Below are positions 34,113 to 43,072 of a DNA stretch of 64,000 bases, piece after piece (positions within the stretch are counted from its first letter, which is position 1; every line of letters starts with the position of its first letter). Origin of the DNA: Erythrobacter litoralis (GTDB lineage: Bacteria > Pseudomonadota > Alphaproteobacteria > Sphingomonadales > Sphingomonadaceae); assembly GCF_001719165.1 (NCBI RefSeq), contig NZ_CP017057.1, forward strand, positions 1,922,001 to 1,986,000, in the 5' to 3' direction. A model generated the notes under the pieces. It searched no databases. It saw nothing but the letters and a program-made list of their open reading frames with translations, and was not told where the DNA came from. The position numbers and the translations under genes are program-made.

Positions 34113-34778
34113 CTAGCTCTGTTTCAGCGACAGCAGCTCGTAATGGCCGTCGAGATAGTCCCAGCGCATGAAGGCGAGCACGTCGAGACTTTCGCAAAGC
34201 CACATCTCGATCGGCGGATAATCGCCATAGGTGACGGTGACGAAACGGCAATCGAACGTGCCCGCCGCGACCTCGCGGCGCTCCTTGCCGTGTTGCTCGA
34301 TCCGCGCCTGCGTCGCGTAAAGCCCCGGGACACCTCCGCCATTGGCGGCCAGCGAATTGGCATGGACGGTGATCGCGGCGATACGATCGCCGGCCAGCGC
34401 GCGCACGATCCAGCCGTCATTGACCAGCGAATGGGTGCCGAAGAAGCGGCAATCCTCCGCCTGCTCGATCCGTTCGGGATTGCCATCAGCGGGGACGATG
34501 TCGGCTAGGATGCGCCCGGCGCCGAACCGGTAATGACCGCTGCCGAGTATTCGCCCGCACTCGACCGTGCGCACGAAGGCTTCGCGCGGCGCTTCGTCGG
34601 GGTCGAGGCAGAGCAGGCAGTCGCGCACCAGCGCATCGTAATCCATCACGCATTGCGCGCGCAGCACGCCCGAACCGTCCGCCTCGCGCGAGACGCTGAA
34701 CAATTCGCTCCCCGTGCGCGCGCCGCCCGCGCCGAAATAGCCGATGGCCCCGTGAAGGTTGTAGCGCGCTCCTGTCAT
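34113..34778 (-). CDS. Conserved hypothetical protein
   Basis: The 221-residue product has no signal peptide, membrane helix or recognised catalytic motif. It reads as a beta-rich single domain with several conserved-looking aromatic stretches (MWLCESLDVLAFMRWDYLDG) and four cysteines, two in a short CLLCLDPDEAP segment. It lies upstream of the FAD-linked oxidase on the same strand with a 75-base gap, so they may be expressed together. It could be a lipocalin-like or other ligand-binding fold; this is a guess and no function is assigned. Confidence 0.55.
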   Translation of the reverse strand: MTGARYNLHGAIGYFGAGGARTGSELFSVSREADGSGVLRAQCVMDYDALVRDCLLCLDPDEAPREAFVRTVECGRILGSGHYRFGAGRILADIVPADGNPERIEQAEDCRFFGTHSLVNDGWIVRALAGDRIAAITVHANSLAANGGGVPGLYATQARIEQHGKERREVAAGTFDCRFVTVTYGDYPPIEMWLCESLDVLAFMRWDYLDGHYELLSLKQS

Positions 34779-34942
34779 GTCCGCACCCTGCCGGGCGGGC
34801 TACCTTTCATCCCGCGCATCTGCGCCGATCCTCGTGGTGCGATCAGGGCCGAGCCGTGCGAGACATGCGCTGCGTGCCCTCACCCTGCCGGATATTCGCG
34901 GCCCGCGCTTCGTTGAAGGCGGACACGACACCGGAGCAGCAC

Positions 34943-35209
34943 ATGAAGAAGACCGCCAGTTCGATCCCCCCCGCCTTTCCCCTCGCCCTCCCCCTGGCCC
35001 TCGCCGCACTTGGCCTCGCCTCCTGCGGATCGCAGCAGGAGAGCAAGGCTTATCCGGAGATCGAGGAACCCGAGTCGGCCGGTTCGCAGGAAACCGCGAT
35101 CGGAGGGATCGCCGAGCCGAACACTCCGGACGAGGCGATCGCCGACGAGACTGCCGGTTCCGTAGAGAACGAACTCACCGACGAGGACGAAGCGGGCATG
35201 GTCGAGTGA
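34943..35209 (+). CDS. Small acidic lipoprotein
   Basis: This 88-residue protein starts at an ATG with CGGAG upstream. The signal peptide (FPLALPLALAALGLASC) ends in a lipobox, LASC, followed by GSQQ, so it is predicted to be lipid-anchored. The mature part is short and highly acidic (DEAIADETAGSVENELTDED) and probably disordered. No family is recognised. It converges on the twin SnoaL-domain gene. Confidence 0.65.
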   Translation: MKKTASSIPPAFPLALPLALAALGLASCGSQQESKAYPEIEEPESAGSQETAIGGIAEPNTPDEAIADETAGSVENELTDEDEAGMVE

Positions 35210-35229
35210 TCGTGCCTGCCCCTGGCGAG

Positions 35230-35245
35230 GCCGGGCACGCCCGGC
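35230..35245. terminator. GC-only hairpin between convergent genes
   Basis: GCCGGGC (35230-35236) and GCCCGGC (35239-35245) are exact complements in the 43-base gap between convergent genes. There is no T-run, so this is a weak terminator candidate. Confidence 0.25.
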
Positions 35246-35252
35246 AGCGGGC

Positions 35253-36206
35253 CTAGCCGGACAGCTGCGCCAGAAGGCGGGCGAATTCCTCGGCGTGCCA
35301 GACATCGGTGACGAGGCCGTCCTCATCGATGCGGATGACATCCATCCCGTTGATGGAAAACCGCTTTCCCGAAGGTGCGACACCCATGAGAAGCGCGCCC
35401 GTATGGGTGCCTGACATGGTCCAGCGATCGCACACCATGTCGCCGTCTATGACATAGCATTCGATCCGCATGGCAAGGTCGGGGACCGCTTCCCTCAGCC
35501 AGCGCAACACGTCGAGAATGCCCTCGATCCCGGGTTTCTGGCCGGGCGCCATGTTGTGATCCACCACCTGCGGGTGATAGATTTCATGGGCAAGTTCGAC
35601 CTTTCCGCCGGCCCACAATTCCTCGATGTGTCGGCGCGCGATCGCAAGATTGCGCCGCTCGCGCGGTGTGAAGCGAGCTTCCCCGGGAACGATCGCATCC
35701 CCACCGGGGCCGGCATCTGGGCCGGGTCCCGCATGTGCAGCCAGTTCGGCAGGCAGTCCTTTCGGTTTCCCGATATCGAGCGTGCCCGCGCCCATCTGGT
35801 CCATCAGCTGCGCCATCTCCTCGACATGCCACAGATCGCTTATCCGGCCCTGCTCCACGCGGACCATGTCGATGCCCGAAATCGAAAGGCGGTTTCCCGT
35901 CGCCGGCACACCGATAAGGTCGCCTGAATGCGTCCCGCTCAAGGTCCAGACATCGACACCGAAATCCCCGGCGACGAGCGTTGCATGGAGGTCCATCGCC
36001 ATGTCCTCGATCCCAGCGCGGAACTGGTCGACCACGTCCTTGAGCGCCTCGCGCCCCGAAGGTTGCCCCGGCACCGGCATGTGATCGGCGATCGAAACGG
36101 CGTAATTCGCATCGACCAGGCCGGTGCGCCCCTTGCCCCAGATTTCCTCGATCTGATCGGTCAGAAGGCGCCTTATCGCGCGCGATTCCGGTCTGTCCCC
36201 GCTCAT
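35253..36206 (-). CDS. Tandem SnoaL-like (NTF2-fold) protein
   Basis: This 317-residue protein is an internal duplication of one SnoaL/ester-cyclase-like domain. The first half contains LSGTHSGDLIGVPATG and ISDLWHVEEMAQLMDQ; the second half repeats it as MSGTHTGALLMGVAPSG and VTDVWHAEEFARLLAQ. Each half carries the family's central aromatic/polar cavity pattern. SnoaL-like proteins act as cyclases, isomerases or hydratases on polyketide or aromatic intermediates. The ATG overlaps the stop of the upstream SDR (ATGA). With SDR and amidohydrolase genes it forms one transcription unit, probably catabolic. Confidence 0.75.
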   Translation of the reverse strand: MSGDRPESRAIRRLLTDQIEEIWGKGRTGLVDANYAVSIADHMPVPGQPSGREALKDVVDQFRAGIEDMAMDLHATLVAGDFGVDVWTLSGTHSGDLIGVPATGNRLSISGIDMVRVEQGRISDLWHVEEMAQLMDQMGAGTLDIGKPKGLPAELAAHAGPGPDAGPGGDAIVPGEARFTPRERRNLAIARRHIEELWAGGKVELAHEIYHPQVVDHNMAPGQKPGIEGILDVLRWLREAVPDLAMRIECYVIDGDMVCDRWTMSGTHTGALLMGVAPSGKRFSINGMDVIRIDEDGLVTDVWHAEEFARLLAQLSG

Positions 36207-36940
36207 CGGGCGGAAAGCCCGCCATCGACCGCGAGGCAATGGCCGGTCACGAAACCGGCCCGGTCGCTGAGCAGCCAGGCGGCGGCTTCCGCGACTTCGC
36301 GCGCCGTGGCGATCCGGCCCATCGGATGCGATGCCGCCGCGCCTTCGGCAAAGCCGGGATTGGCCGCGAAACCCCGCTCGGTCAGCATCGGCGTCTCGAC
36401 CGCGCCGGGAAGTACGGCATTGACCCGCACGCCCGCAGGCGCAGCCTCGAGCGCAGCGGAGCGGGTGAGCCCGATCACCGCGTGTTTGGAGGCGCTGTAG
36501 GCGGCAAGCCCCGGCGCGCCGAGCCAGCCCGTCACGCTCGACGTGTTGACGATCGCCCCGCTCCCGCGCGCGATGAAGCCGGGCAGGAGCGCTTTCAGGC
36601 AGTTCCACAGACCCTCGACATTGACCTGCTGCACCTTGCGGAATTCCTCTTCGGGATAATCCGCGATGGGCACCATGCGCCCGCCCATCCCTTCGGTCCC
36701 CGCATTGTTGAACGCGGCATCGAACGGCCCGTGCCTCTCGAGCGCGTCGGCCAGCGCCGCGCAATCGGTGATGTCGCCGACCAAAGCCGCGCTGCCGGGC
36801 AGGTCGCGGGCCACATCCATCACCGCCTCGTCGCGGTCGAACAGGACGGGGGCCGCGCCATATTCGCGGAACAGGCGGGCCGCTGCGCGGCCGATTCCGC
36901 TCGCAGCGCCGGTGACAAGGATCGTCTTGCCTTCAAGCAT
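36203..36940 (-). CDS. Short-chain dehydrogenase/reductase
   Basis: This 245-residue classical SDR has the nucleotide-binding VTGAASGIGRAAARLF, FNNAG, and the catalytic Ser-Tyr-Lys in NTSSVTGWLGAPGLAAYSAS followed by KHA. The C-terminal VNAVLPGAVETPML segment is standard. The ATG at 36940 overlaps the end of the upstream amidohydrolase gene by eight bases, and its own stop overlaps the next start, indicating tight coupling. It would oxidise or reduce an alcohol/ketone intermediate with NAD(P). Confidence 0.85.
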   Translation of the reverse strand: MLEGKTILVTGAASGIGRAAARLFREYGAAPVLFDRDEAVMDVARDLPGSAALVGDITDCAALADALERHGPFDAAFNNAGTEGMGGRMVPIADYPEEEFRKVQQVNVEGLWNCLKALLPGFIARGSGAIVNTSSVTGWLGAPGLAAYSASKHAVIGLTRSAALEAAPAGVRVNAVLPGAVETPMLTERGFAANPGFAEGAAASHPMGRIATAREVAEAAAWLLSDRAGFVTGHCLAVDGGLSAR

Positions 36941-38456
36941 CGCCCGATCCTCCGCCCCGTTCGGCATACCCGTGCACGCTGTTGTCGGGCGCCCCGCCCG
37001 CTTCGCGATAGGCGGCGACGATGCGGTCGAGATGGCGGCCCTCAACCGCTGCCTTGCGGTAATCCGCCGGATCGACGCCGTAGAGCGGCGCGGCATTCTC
37101 GCCCAGGATCGCCCGCTTGAGATCGCTGTCCGCAGAACCGAGGGGCTGGTAGCCGAAACGCTCGACCAGGTCCTCGGGCATCCGCAGGCGGCGCAGCGCC
37201 TCGATCTGCCATTGGGGCGAGCCGTACCAGACGCTGTCGGTGCCCCACAGCACCTTGTCCGGCCCCAGCCCCTTCACCAGCATCCCGATCATCGCCGCCG
37301 CGAGGCGCGGATGGGTGAGCACGGTGAAGGCGAAGCTCGCCCCGATATCGGCATAGACGTTGCTGACGCCCCATTGCTCGGGGATGGCGACAAGGTCGCT
37401 CACCCAGTCGATCCGCCCGGTCTCCTCGAACCGTTCGAGCTCGGCGATGGTCGGCTGGGGAATGGTGCGATAACCCGCGTGGTAGATCACGAAATTGAGC
37501 TGCGGCCAATCGCGCGCGGCGCGGCCCACGTCGTCGACCCTGGCGAAAGGCTCCGCGCCCGGCATGACTTCGTCCGCGTCTGCGGGCAGCAGACCCTTGT
37601 GGATGCAGACATTGCGCACGCCCGCCTTCGCCATGCGTTCGTAGGCGGGGTACATCAGCGCCTCGTCATCGAGCCGGTAACGCTTGTGCGAAGGCGAGAA
37701 AGGCTCGCCCACGGTATAGCCCTTCCAGCCGTCGGGCTTCAGTTCCTCGTGCGCACGGTCGACCTCGTCGAGCCAGCCGTCCTTCCCCGGCCCCAGCACC
37801 GCATGGGTCAGCAGCCGCCTTTCCCCGACCACCGAATTCACCGCCTCGCGGGCGGCGGCCATCTGGTCGTTGGTGAGCATCGGCACGCCCTCAGAAGGGG
37901 CCCCCGAAAGGAGCGCGACCTTGGTGTCGCTGTCGAGATAGATCGCCTTGATGAAATGGGCGAACTTGATCTGCTCGATCTCGAACGCCCCGGCATGGGG
38001 CAGGCCAAGGATTTCGGCGGACAGCTCGATCAGGCCAGTGAGCGGCTCGAACATGTCGGGATCGGCATCGTCGCGCAGGAAATGCACCTGGTCGTCAAAG
38101 ACGAACTGGTCCTGGAGAGACGCACGCAGGGCCTCCGCTTCGTCCGCATCCTCCGTCTCGCCCTCGCCCACGTCGAAATGCGGGTCGAACACCTCGTTCA
38201 ATGCCGCGAAGGCATTCGCCATGCCGATCGGCGAGGCGAGCCACGAAGCGCGCGCGCCGTTGCTCTCGCTGTCGCCGTCCCGGCAGGCGGCCTGCGACCG
38301 GTTCATCATGAGCGCCTCGTAGCGTCGCAATTGCAGGCTCTGCCCGGGCGGCGTGAATTCCCCGTTGGACACGATCATGGAGGGAACCGGAAGCCGCGCA
38401 AGGCTCTCGCCCGGGGCCAGTCGCCGGCGATGTTCTTCGGTAAGCAGCGTAACCAT
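36933..38456 (-). CDS. Amidohydrolase-2 family protein (ACMSD/LigW-like)
   Basis: This 507-residue protein belongs to the metal-dependent TIM-barrel amidohydrolase group that contains aminocarboxymuconate-semialdehyde, 5-carboxyvanillate and gamma-resorcylate decarboxylases. The usual N-terminal HxH is replaced by VSNGEFTP, where the Glu could be a metal ligand as in LigW-type enzymes. Later ligands are visible in NVCIHKGLL, FVIYHAGYRT and LWGTDSVWYGSPQ. It is larger than typical members (about 330 residues) because of an insertion between about residues 80 and 250. First gene of an operon with SDR and twin-SnoaL genes, divergent from the TonB receptor. A decarboxylase or hydrolase role in aromatic breakdown is inferred. 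Confidence 0.75.
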   Translation of the reverse strand: MVTLLTEEHRRRLAPGESLARLPVPSMIVSNGEFTPPGQSLQLRRYEALMMNRSQAACRDGDSESNGARASWLASPIGMANAFAALNEVFDPHFDVGEGETEDADEAEALRASLQDQFVFDDQVHFLRDDADPDMFEPLTGLIELSAEILGLPHAGAFEIEQIKFAHFIKAIYLDSDTKVALLSGAPSEGVPMLTNDQMAAAREAVNSVVGERRLLTHAVLGPGKDGWLDEVDRAHEELKPDGWKGYTVGEPFSPSHKRYRLDDEALMYPAYERMAKAGVRNVCIHKGLLPADADEVMPGAEPFARVDDVGRAARDWPQLNFVIYHAGYRTIPQPTIAELERFEETGRIDWVSDLVAIPEQWGVSNVYADIGASFAFTVLTHPRLAAAMIGMLVKGLGPDKVLWGTDSVWYGSPQWQIEALRRLRMPEDLVERFGYQPLGSADSDLKRAILGENAAPLYGVDPADYRKAAVEGRHLDRIVAAYREAGGAPDNSVHGYAERGGGSGDA

Positions 38457-38683
38457 GCCACGAGAATGCCCGCCGATGGCCTGCGCGCTTCATGAATAAA
38501 CGTTTGCGCGCCATAACGATCCGTCGAAGGCCGCAGCCCAATACCCAAGGTTATCGTTCGAGTACCAGAAGTCATTGTTCGCTGGCCCCCGGCGCTGGAA
38601 ACCTTCCGTAACTCGAAAGGCGGCGGCACGGCCGGCATCAGCCAAGCCCGCACCCAGCCTCGCCTGCGACGCAAAGGGGAGTA

Positions 38684-40975
38684 ATGAACATGACCAAGCC
38701 AGGGCCCGTGCAGTTCGCGGCATCCATATTGCTGGCATCGACCGCGATGCCGGCCTTCGCGCAGGACCCCGACCGGGCTTCGGGAGATGCACAGGAGATG
38801 CCGCAGGAAAACCCCGAATCCGGGGGCGTGGGCACGATCATGGTCACCGCCGAACGCACCAGCCGTTCGATCCAGGACACTCCGATCTCGGTCACGGCGG
38901 TGAGCGGCGAAACGCTCAAGGCGACGGGCGCGGTCGTTATCAACGATCTGGCCGCGACGGTCCCGAACCTCACCTCCACCACCGGGCCACAGGGTTCGGC
39001 GGACGCAAATTTCTTTATCCGCGGCGTCGGCCAGTTCGATTTCATCGTCACCAATGACCCCGGTGTCGGGCTGTATGTCGACGGCGTCTATCTCGGCCGG
39101 ACGGTCGGCGCGATGCTCGATGCGGGCGACGTCGAACGGGTAGAGGTGCTGCGCGGGCCGCAGGGCACGCTGTTCGGGCGCAACACGCTGGGCGGCGCGG
39201 TGAGCGTGGTGACCAAGCGACCCGAACTCGGCGTCGTTTCGGGCGATGCGCAGGCGACCTATGGCAGCCGCGACCGTATCGATCTCGATGCGAGCCTCAA
39301 CCTGCCGATCGGCGACACCGCCGCAGCGCGCGTCTACGGCTTCTACCGGCAGCAGGACGGGTTCGCCGACAATGTCGTCACCGGCGAGGATTTCGGCCGG
39401 ATCGACCGCTATGGCGCGCGCGCGCAGCTGCGGTTCGAATTCGGACCCGACGTGACCGTCGATTTGTCGGCCGATTATTCGCTCGACAAGTCGAACCCGG
39501 CGCCTTCGGTCCTGCGCTCGATCCTGCCCCTGCCGTTCTTCCCGCCGGCGGCGCTGAACGACGTGCAGGACCCGGACAATTTCTACGACATCTTCGCCTC
39601 GAACAGTCCCGAGGCGAGGAACGAGGTCTATGGCTTCTCCGGCACCGTCACGGTTGACCTTGGCGCAGCCGAGCTGAAGTCGATCACCTCCTACCGCGTA
39701 CTCGACGGGTTCTCGACCTCCGACCCCGACAGCACGCGCTTCCAGCTTTACGATCAGCTGGTGTCGACCGAGCAGGACCAGTTCAGCCAGGAGCTGCAAC
39801 TGACCGGCACCGCCTTCGGCGATGCGCTCGAATACCTTGTCGGCGGCTATTACTTCAGCGAGGACGCAGCCCAGGTGCTCGACCTGTGCTTCGCGCCGAT
39901 CAGCAGCCCGGCCGCCCAGCCGTTCCAGGCGTGCAACACCTGGACGCAGGGCAACGACCAGCAGACCGAAAGCTTCGCCGTGTTCGGACAGGGGCGGCTT
40001 TCGCTGACCGACAGCCTCTCGGTCACGCTGGGCGGGCGTTACACCTGGGATGAAAAGGACATTATTTCGAACCAGTTCTTCGATTTCCGCCCGCAGCTGG
40101 TCGGGCCGGGCGCCGTGTTCGGCTTCGGCCTCCCGCCCGAGCTGATCGGCGAGGCGATCGTGCTGCCGATCGTCACCGACCTGCCGGGCAGCGCGAGCTT
40201 CGAGAAGTTCACGCCCAAGATCGGCGTCGAATATGAACCCAACCCCGATCTTTTGTTCTACGCGTCCTATTCCGAAGGCTTCCGCGCCGGTGGCTTCAAC
40301 GGACGCCTGATCGCCCCGCAGGCGACCATCCCGACCTATGAACCCGACACCAACGAAACCTTCGAGGTGGGCCTGAAATCGGACCTGCTCGATAGGGCAC
40401 TGCGCTTCAACCTCACGCTGTTCCATTCGCAGTACCGCGACATCCAGCAGACCATCGCCGATCCGGCGGTGCAATTCCGGGTCGCGAATGCGGGCGATGC
40501 GACGCTCAAGGGTTTCGAGACCGAAATCGCGATCGTTCCGACCACCGGCCTCAGGTTCGATTTCGCGGTCGGCTACACCGACAGCGAATTCGAGGACGTG
40601 CCCGTCACGGTCGGTCCGATCAACGGCAACCGCCTGCCCTTCAGCCCGGAATGGACCATCTCGGCGGCGGCGCAGTACGACATCTATCTTGCCGGGGGCA
40701 CGCTCACGCCGAGAGTCGATTTCCGTTACCAGTCGGAGGTCTTCTTCACTGCCTTCAACCTGCCGTTCGAGGAGCAGGAGGGCTATGGTCTGCTCAACGG
40801 GCGGATCACCTGGGTCGATCCGTCTGAGACCTTCACGCTCGCAGCCTTCGGGCTCAACCTGTTCGATGTCGAATATTTCACTTTCGGCCAGAACGCGCTC
40901 GCGTCGCAGGGCGTTGCCTATAATTACCTTGGGCGGCCGCGCGAATTCGGCGTGAGCGCGGGAATTCGCTTCTAG
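38684..40975 (+). CDS. TonB-dependent receptor
   Basis: This 763-residue outer-membrane receptor begins with a signal peptide (MNMTKPGPVQFAASILLAST, cleavage near AFAQ) preceded by AAAGGGGAG. The TonB-box-like segment TIMVTAERTSRSIQD is followed by a plug domain with VERVEVLRGPQGTLFGRNTL. The barrel shows repeated aromatic-bounded strands and ends in the terminal Phe of GVSAGIRF. It heads a likely operon with an NAD-binding protein, an Ohr-type protein and a SnoaL-like protein, so uptake of the compound degraded by this region is plausible. Sphingomonads often use such receptors for aromatic or steroid-like substrates. Confidence 0.93.
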   Translation: MNMTKPGPVQFAASILLASTAMPAFAQDPDRASGDAQEMPQENPESGGVGTIMVTAERTSRSIQDTPISVTAVSGETLKATGAVVINDLAATVPNLTSTTGPQGSADANFFIRGVGQFDFIVTNDPGVGLYVDGVYLGRTVGAMLDAGDVERVEVLRGPQGTLFGRNTLGGAVSVVTKRPELGVVSGDAQATYGSRDRIDLDASLNLPIGDTAAARVYGFYRQQDGFADNVVTGEDFGRIDRYGARAQLRFEFGPDVTVDLSADYSLDKSNPAPSVLRSILPLPFFPPAALNDVQDPDNFYDIFASNSPEARNEVYGFSGTVTVDLGAAELKSITSYRVLDGFSTSDPDSTRFQLYDQLVSTEQDQFSQELQLTGTAFGDALEYLVGGYYFSEDAAQVLDLCFAPISSPAAQPFQACNTWTQGNDQQTESFAVFGQGRLSLTDSLSVTLGGRYTWDEKDIISNQFFDFRPQLVGPGAVFGFGLPPELIGEAIVLPIVTDLPGSASFEKFTPKIGVEYEPNPDLLFYASYSEGFRAGGFNGRLIAPQATIPTYEPDTNETFEVGLKSDLLDRALRFNLTLFHSQYRDIQQTIADPAVQFRVANAGDATLKGFETEIAIVPTTGLRFDFAVGYTDSEFEDVPVTVGPINGNRLPFSPEWTISAAAQYDIYLAGGTLTPRVDFRYQSEVFFTAFNLPFEEQEGYGLLNGRITWVDPSETFTLAAFGLNLFDVEYFTFGQNALASQGVAYNYLGRPREFGVSAGIRF

Positions 40976-41000
40976 AGCGCTTCTGGAGAGGTTGGACACC

Positions 41001-41852
41001 ATGCGGATCCTCGTCATCGGCGGAACCGGGAATGTCGGCGGGCGGACCGTGGCGCGGCTGCGTGAGAGCGGGCACGAGGCAGTGCCCGCCGCCCGTAACC
41101 CGGGCCCGGGCCCGGGCGGGCTTGCGCTCGATCTCGGCACGATCGGGGATCGGACGCACGATTTCGAAGGGTTCGACGCCGCTTTCCTGATCACCCCGCT
41201 CGGGCCGGAGGAAACCGAGATCGGCCTTGCCGCGGTCAAGGCGCTGCGCGATGCGGGCGTTGGCCGGATCGTCTATCTCGGCATCCACAATCTCGAGGCG
41301 ATGCGCGCGATCCCCCATTTCGAGACCAAGGTGCCGATCAAGCAGGCCGTGTTCGACCGGGCGAGCGATTGCGTGCTCGAGGCCAATTTCTTCTTCCAGA
41401 ACGACCTCATGGCGCTGCCGGCGATGACCGGGGCCGGAATCTACCCGCTGCCGGTCGGGACGACGGGCGTGTGGAGCGTCGATGCCGCCGACATCGCCCG
41501 CGCGGCGGCGCGCGCGCTGACCCTGCCCGACTGGGCGGGCCGCGCCGTGCCAGTGTGCGGGCCCGAACGCCTCACCGGCCCCGCGATCGCCGCCGACTGG
41601 GGCGCCGCGCTCGGCCGCGAGGTCGCCTATGGCGGCGATGATGTCGAACCCTTCGTCGGGCAGATGCGCGGCGTGATACCCGGCATGACCGACTGGATGG
41701 CTGAGGACATGGCGATCATGATGAAGGTCACGCAGGAAATGGGCTGCCCCGCCACCCCCGACGATCTCGCCGCGAGCGAGAACGTCGTCGGCGCGCCGCT
41801 CACGACCCACCGCGCATTCGTTCACCGCACACTCGAGGAGACCACCCCATGA
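41001..41852 (+). CDS. NmrA/atypical SDR NAD(P)-binding protein
   Basis: This 283-residue protein begins with the Rossmann motif MRILVIGGTGNVGGRTVARL. It lacks the classical Tyr-x-x-x-Lys, as NmrA-type atypical SDRs do, and ends with a helical segment typical of NAD(P)H:quinone oxidoreductase/NmrA proteins. The ATG at 41001 is preferred over an upstream TTG because GGAGAGG is 9 bases before it. Its stop overlaps the start of the Ohr-type gene (ATGA). The role may be reductive or redox-sensing. Confidence 0.78.
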   Translation: MRILVIGGTGNVGGRTVARLRESGHEAVPAARNPGPGPGGLALDLGTIGDRTHDFEGFDAAFLITPLGPEETEIGLAAVKALRDAGVGRIVYLGIHNLEAMRAIPHFETKVPIKQAVFDRASDCVLEANFFFQNDLMALPAMTGAGIYPLPVGTTGVWSVDAADIARAAARALTLPDWAGRAVPVCGPERLTGPAIAADWGAALGREVAYGGDDVEPFVGQMRGVIPGMTDWMAEDMAIMMKVTQEMGCPATPDDLAASENVVGAPLTTHRAFVHRTLEETTP

Positions 41853-42277
41853 AAGCAATGTACACCGCCCATGCCACCGCCACCGGCGGGCGCGCCGGCC
41901 ATGTCGAGACGAACGACGGCATCGTCAGCTTCGACCTTGCCATGCCGCCCGAAATGGGCGGTCCCGGCGGCGGGGCGAACCCCGAACAGCTCTTCGCCGC
42001 CGGCTATTCCGCCTGCTTTCACGGGGCGCTGCAATTCGTTGCGGGGCAGGACAAGACCGACGTTTCGGGGTCGAGCGTGACCGGCCATGTCTCGATCGGC
42101 GAGAACGATGCAGGGCCCGGCTTCAAGCTCGGCGTGGTGCTCGACATCGACGTTCCCGCGCTCTCGCAGGCCGAGGCCGAGGCGCTCGCCGAAAAGACGC
42201 ACCAGGTCTGTCCCTATTCGAACGCGACCAGGGGCAATATCGAAGTCGAACTCAACGTCACGGGAGGAAAGGCATGA
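41849..42277 (+). CDS. Organic hydroperoxide resistance (Ohr/OsmC family) protein
   Basis: This 142-residue thiol peroxidase has the two family cysteines, in YSACFHGALQF near residue 55 and HQVCPYSNATRGN near residue 121. These reduce organic hydroperoxides using lipoylated partners. The pattern NPEQLFAAGYSACF is the Ohr signature. It overlaps both its neighbours by four bases, placing it firmly in the receptor/NAD-binding/SnoaL operon rather than in a stand-alone stress unit. A role in detoxifying peroxides from oxygenase activity is inferred. Confidence 0.9.
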   Translation: MKAMYTAHATATGGRAGHVETNDGIVSFDLAMPPEMGGPGGGANPEQLFAAGYSACFHGALQFVAGQDKTDVSGSSVTGHVSIGENDAGPGFKLGVVLDIDVPALSQAEAEALAEKTHQVCPYSNATRGNIEVELNVTGGKA

Positions 42278-42735
42278 GCACTGGTTACGCATCCGCGCTT
42301 GCCGCGGAACACGACGCGCCGCCGATGCGGCCGCTGACCGACAAGGACCACCCCAACGCCCACATGCTCTACGCCGCGCACAAGGCGTTCCAGAACGGCG
42401 ATCTCGACGGTCTTTTCGCGCATATCGCCGAGGACGCGGTGTGGCACATGCCGGGCGATAACGCGCTCGCCGGGTCATACAAGGGTCATGCCGAGATCAT
42501 GCGCAATTTCGGGATGCTGCAGGAGGCGGTCGATGCCTATTGGGCGCATCCGCTCGACTATTACGGCAGCGATGATCACGTCACGCTGATCGCCGAGGTC
42601 CATGCGCGCAAGGGCGACCGGGAACTCCATACGAAGGAGGCGATGACGTGGCGGGTCGAGGACGGCCAGCTCAAGGAATGCTGGCACCTGTGCCTCGAAC
42701 CCGAAAAGTGGGACGCCTTCTTCAGCGCTGACTGA
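42274..42735 (+). CDS. SnoaL-like (NTF2-fold) protein
   Basis: The 153-residue protein has the NTF2-like alpha+beta cone: LYAAHKAFQNGDLDGLFAHI, then DAVWHMPGDNALAGSYKGH, and a C-terminal strand-rich part ending KECWHLCLEPEKWDAFFSAD. Such proteins are isomerases, hydratases or ligand-binding partners. The start overlaps the Ohr stop (ATGA), and its 3' end overlaps the convergent DUF59 gene by 14 bases. Distinct from the tandem SnoaL protein at 35253, which lacks this tail. Confidence 0.78.
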   Translation: MSTGYASALAAEHDAPPMRPLTDKDHPNAHMLYAAHKAFQNGDLDGLFAHIAEDAVWHMPGDNALAGSYKGHAEIMRNFGMLQEAVDAYWAHPLDYYGSDDHVTLIAEVHARKGDRELHTKEAMTWRVEDGQLKECWHLCLEPEKWDAFFSAD

Positions 42736-43072
42736 CGCCTGCCGCGCGCTTGCGCCACGCCTGGGGCTCGCCCTCCATTTCGACCGTCCTGAGCCCGGCG
42801 GGTCGGCGCCAGATGTGATCGGTGTCGACCCGCGTTTCCACCCGGTCGAATTCGTCGAATTGCTCGAGCGCCTCCCGCGCCGCCTCGATGAAGTGCGGCG
42901 CCATGGTGCATCCGGGGAAGGTCACGCAGAACGTGACGCGGAGCGTGCGGTCCTCGATTTCCCAGCCCAGCACCAGCCCCATCTCGACCAACCCCGTCGG
43001 GCGGCCCGAGGCGACGCTGCACGGGTCCTTTACCCGGTCGAGTTCGATCCTGATCCTGTCGTCGAGCGTCAC
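42722..43072 (-). CDS. DUF59/MIP18 family protein (PaaD/SufT-like)
   Basis: This 116-residue protein shows the DUF59 core: VKDPCSVASGRPTGLVEMGL near residue 14, then VTFCVTFPGCTMAPHFIEAA. DUF59 proteins help assemble or deliver Fe-S clusters; PaaD belongs to a multicomponent oxygenase locus. The GTG at 43072 overlaps the stop of the upstream amidohydrolase gene (GTGA). Two cysteines at about positions 49 and 55 stand in the loop where such proteins bind metal. Its place beside a Rieske dioxygenase operon suggests cluster maturation (inference). Confidence 0.75.
   Translation of the reverse strand: MTLDDRIRIELDRVKDPCSVASGRPTGLVEMGLVLGWEIEDRTLRVTFCVTFPGCTMAPHFIEAAREALEQFDEFDRVETRVDTDHIWRRPAGLRTVEMEGEPQAWRKRAAGVSQR

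Noticed and set aside
38457-38683. Operator between the amidohydrolase and TonB receptor genes (AACGAT at 38515 and ATCGTT at 38553)
   Set aside because: The six-base halves are 32 bases apart and not otherwise symmetric; chance is likely.
38375-41239. A 954-codon minus-strand open frame opposite the second TonB receptor
   Set aside because: The plus-strand receptor has a signal peptide, plug motifs and terminal Phe; the opposite frame has none and is arginine- and glutamate-rich nonsense.
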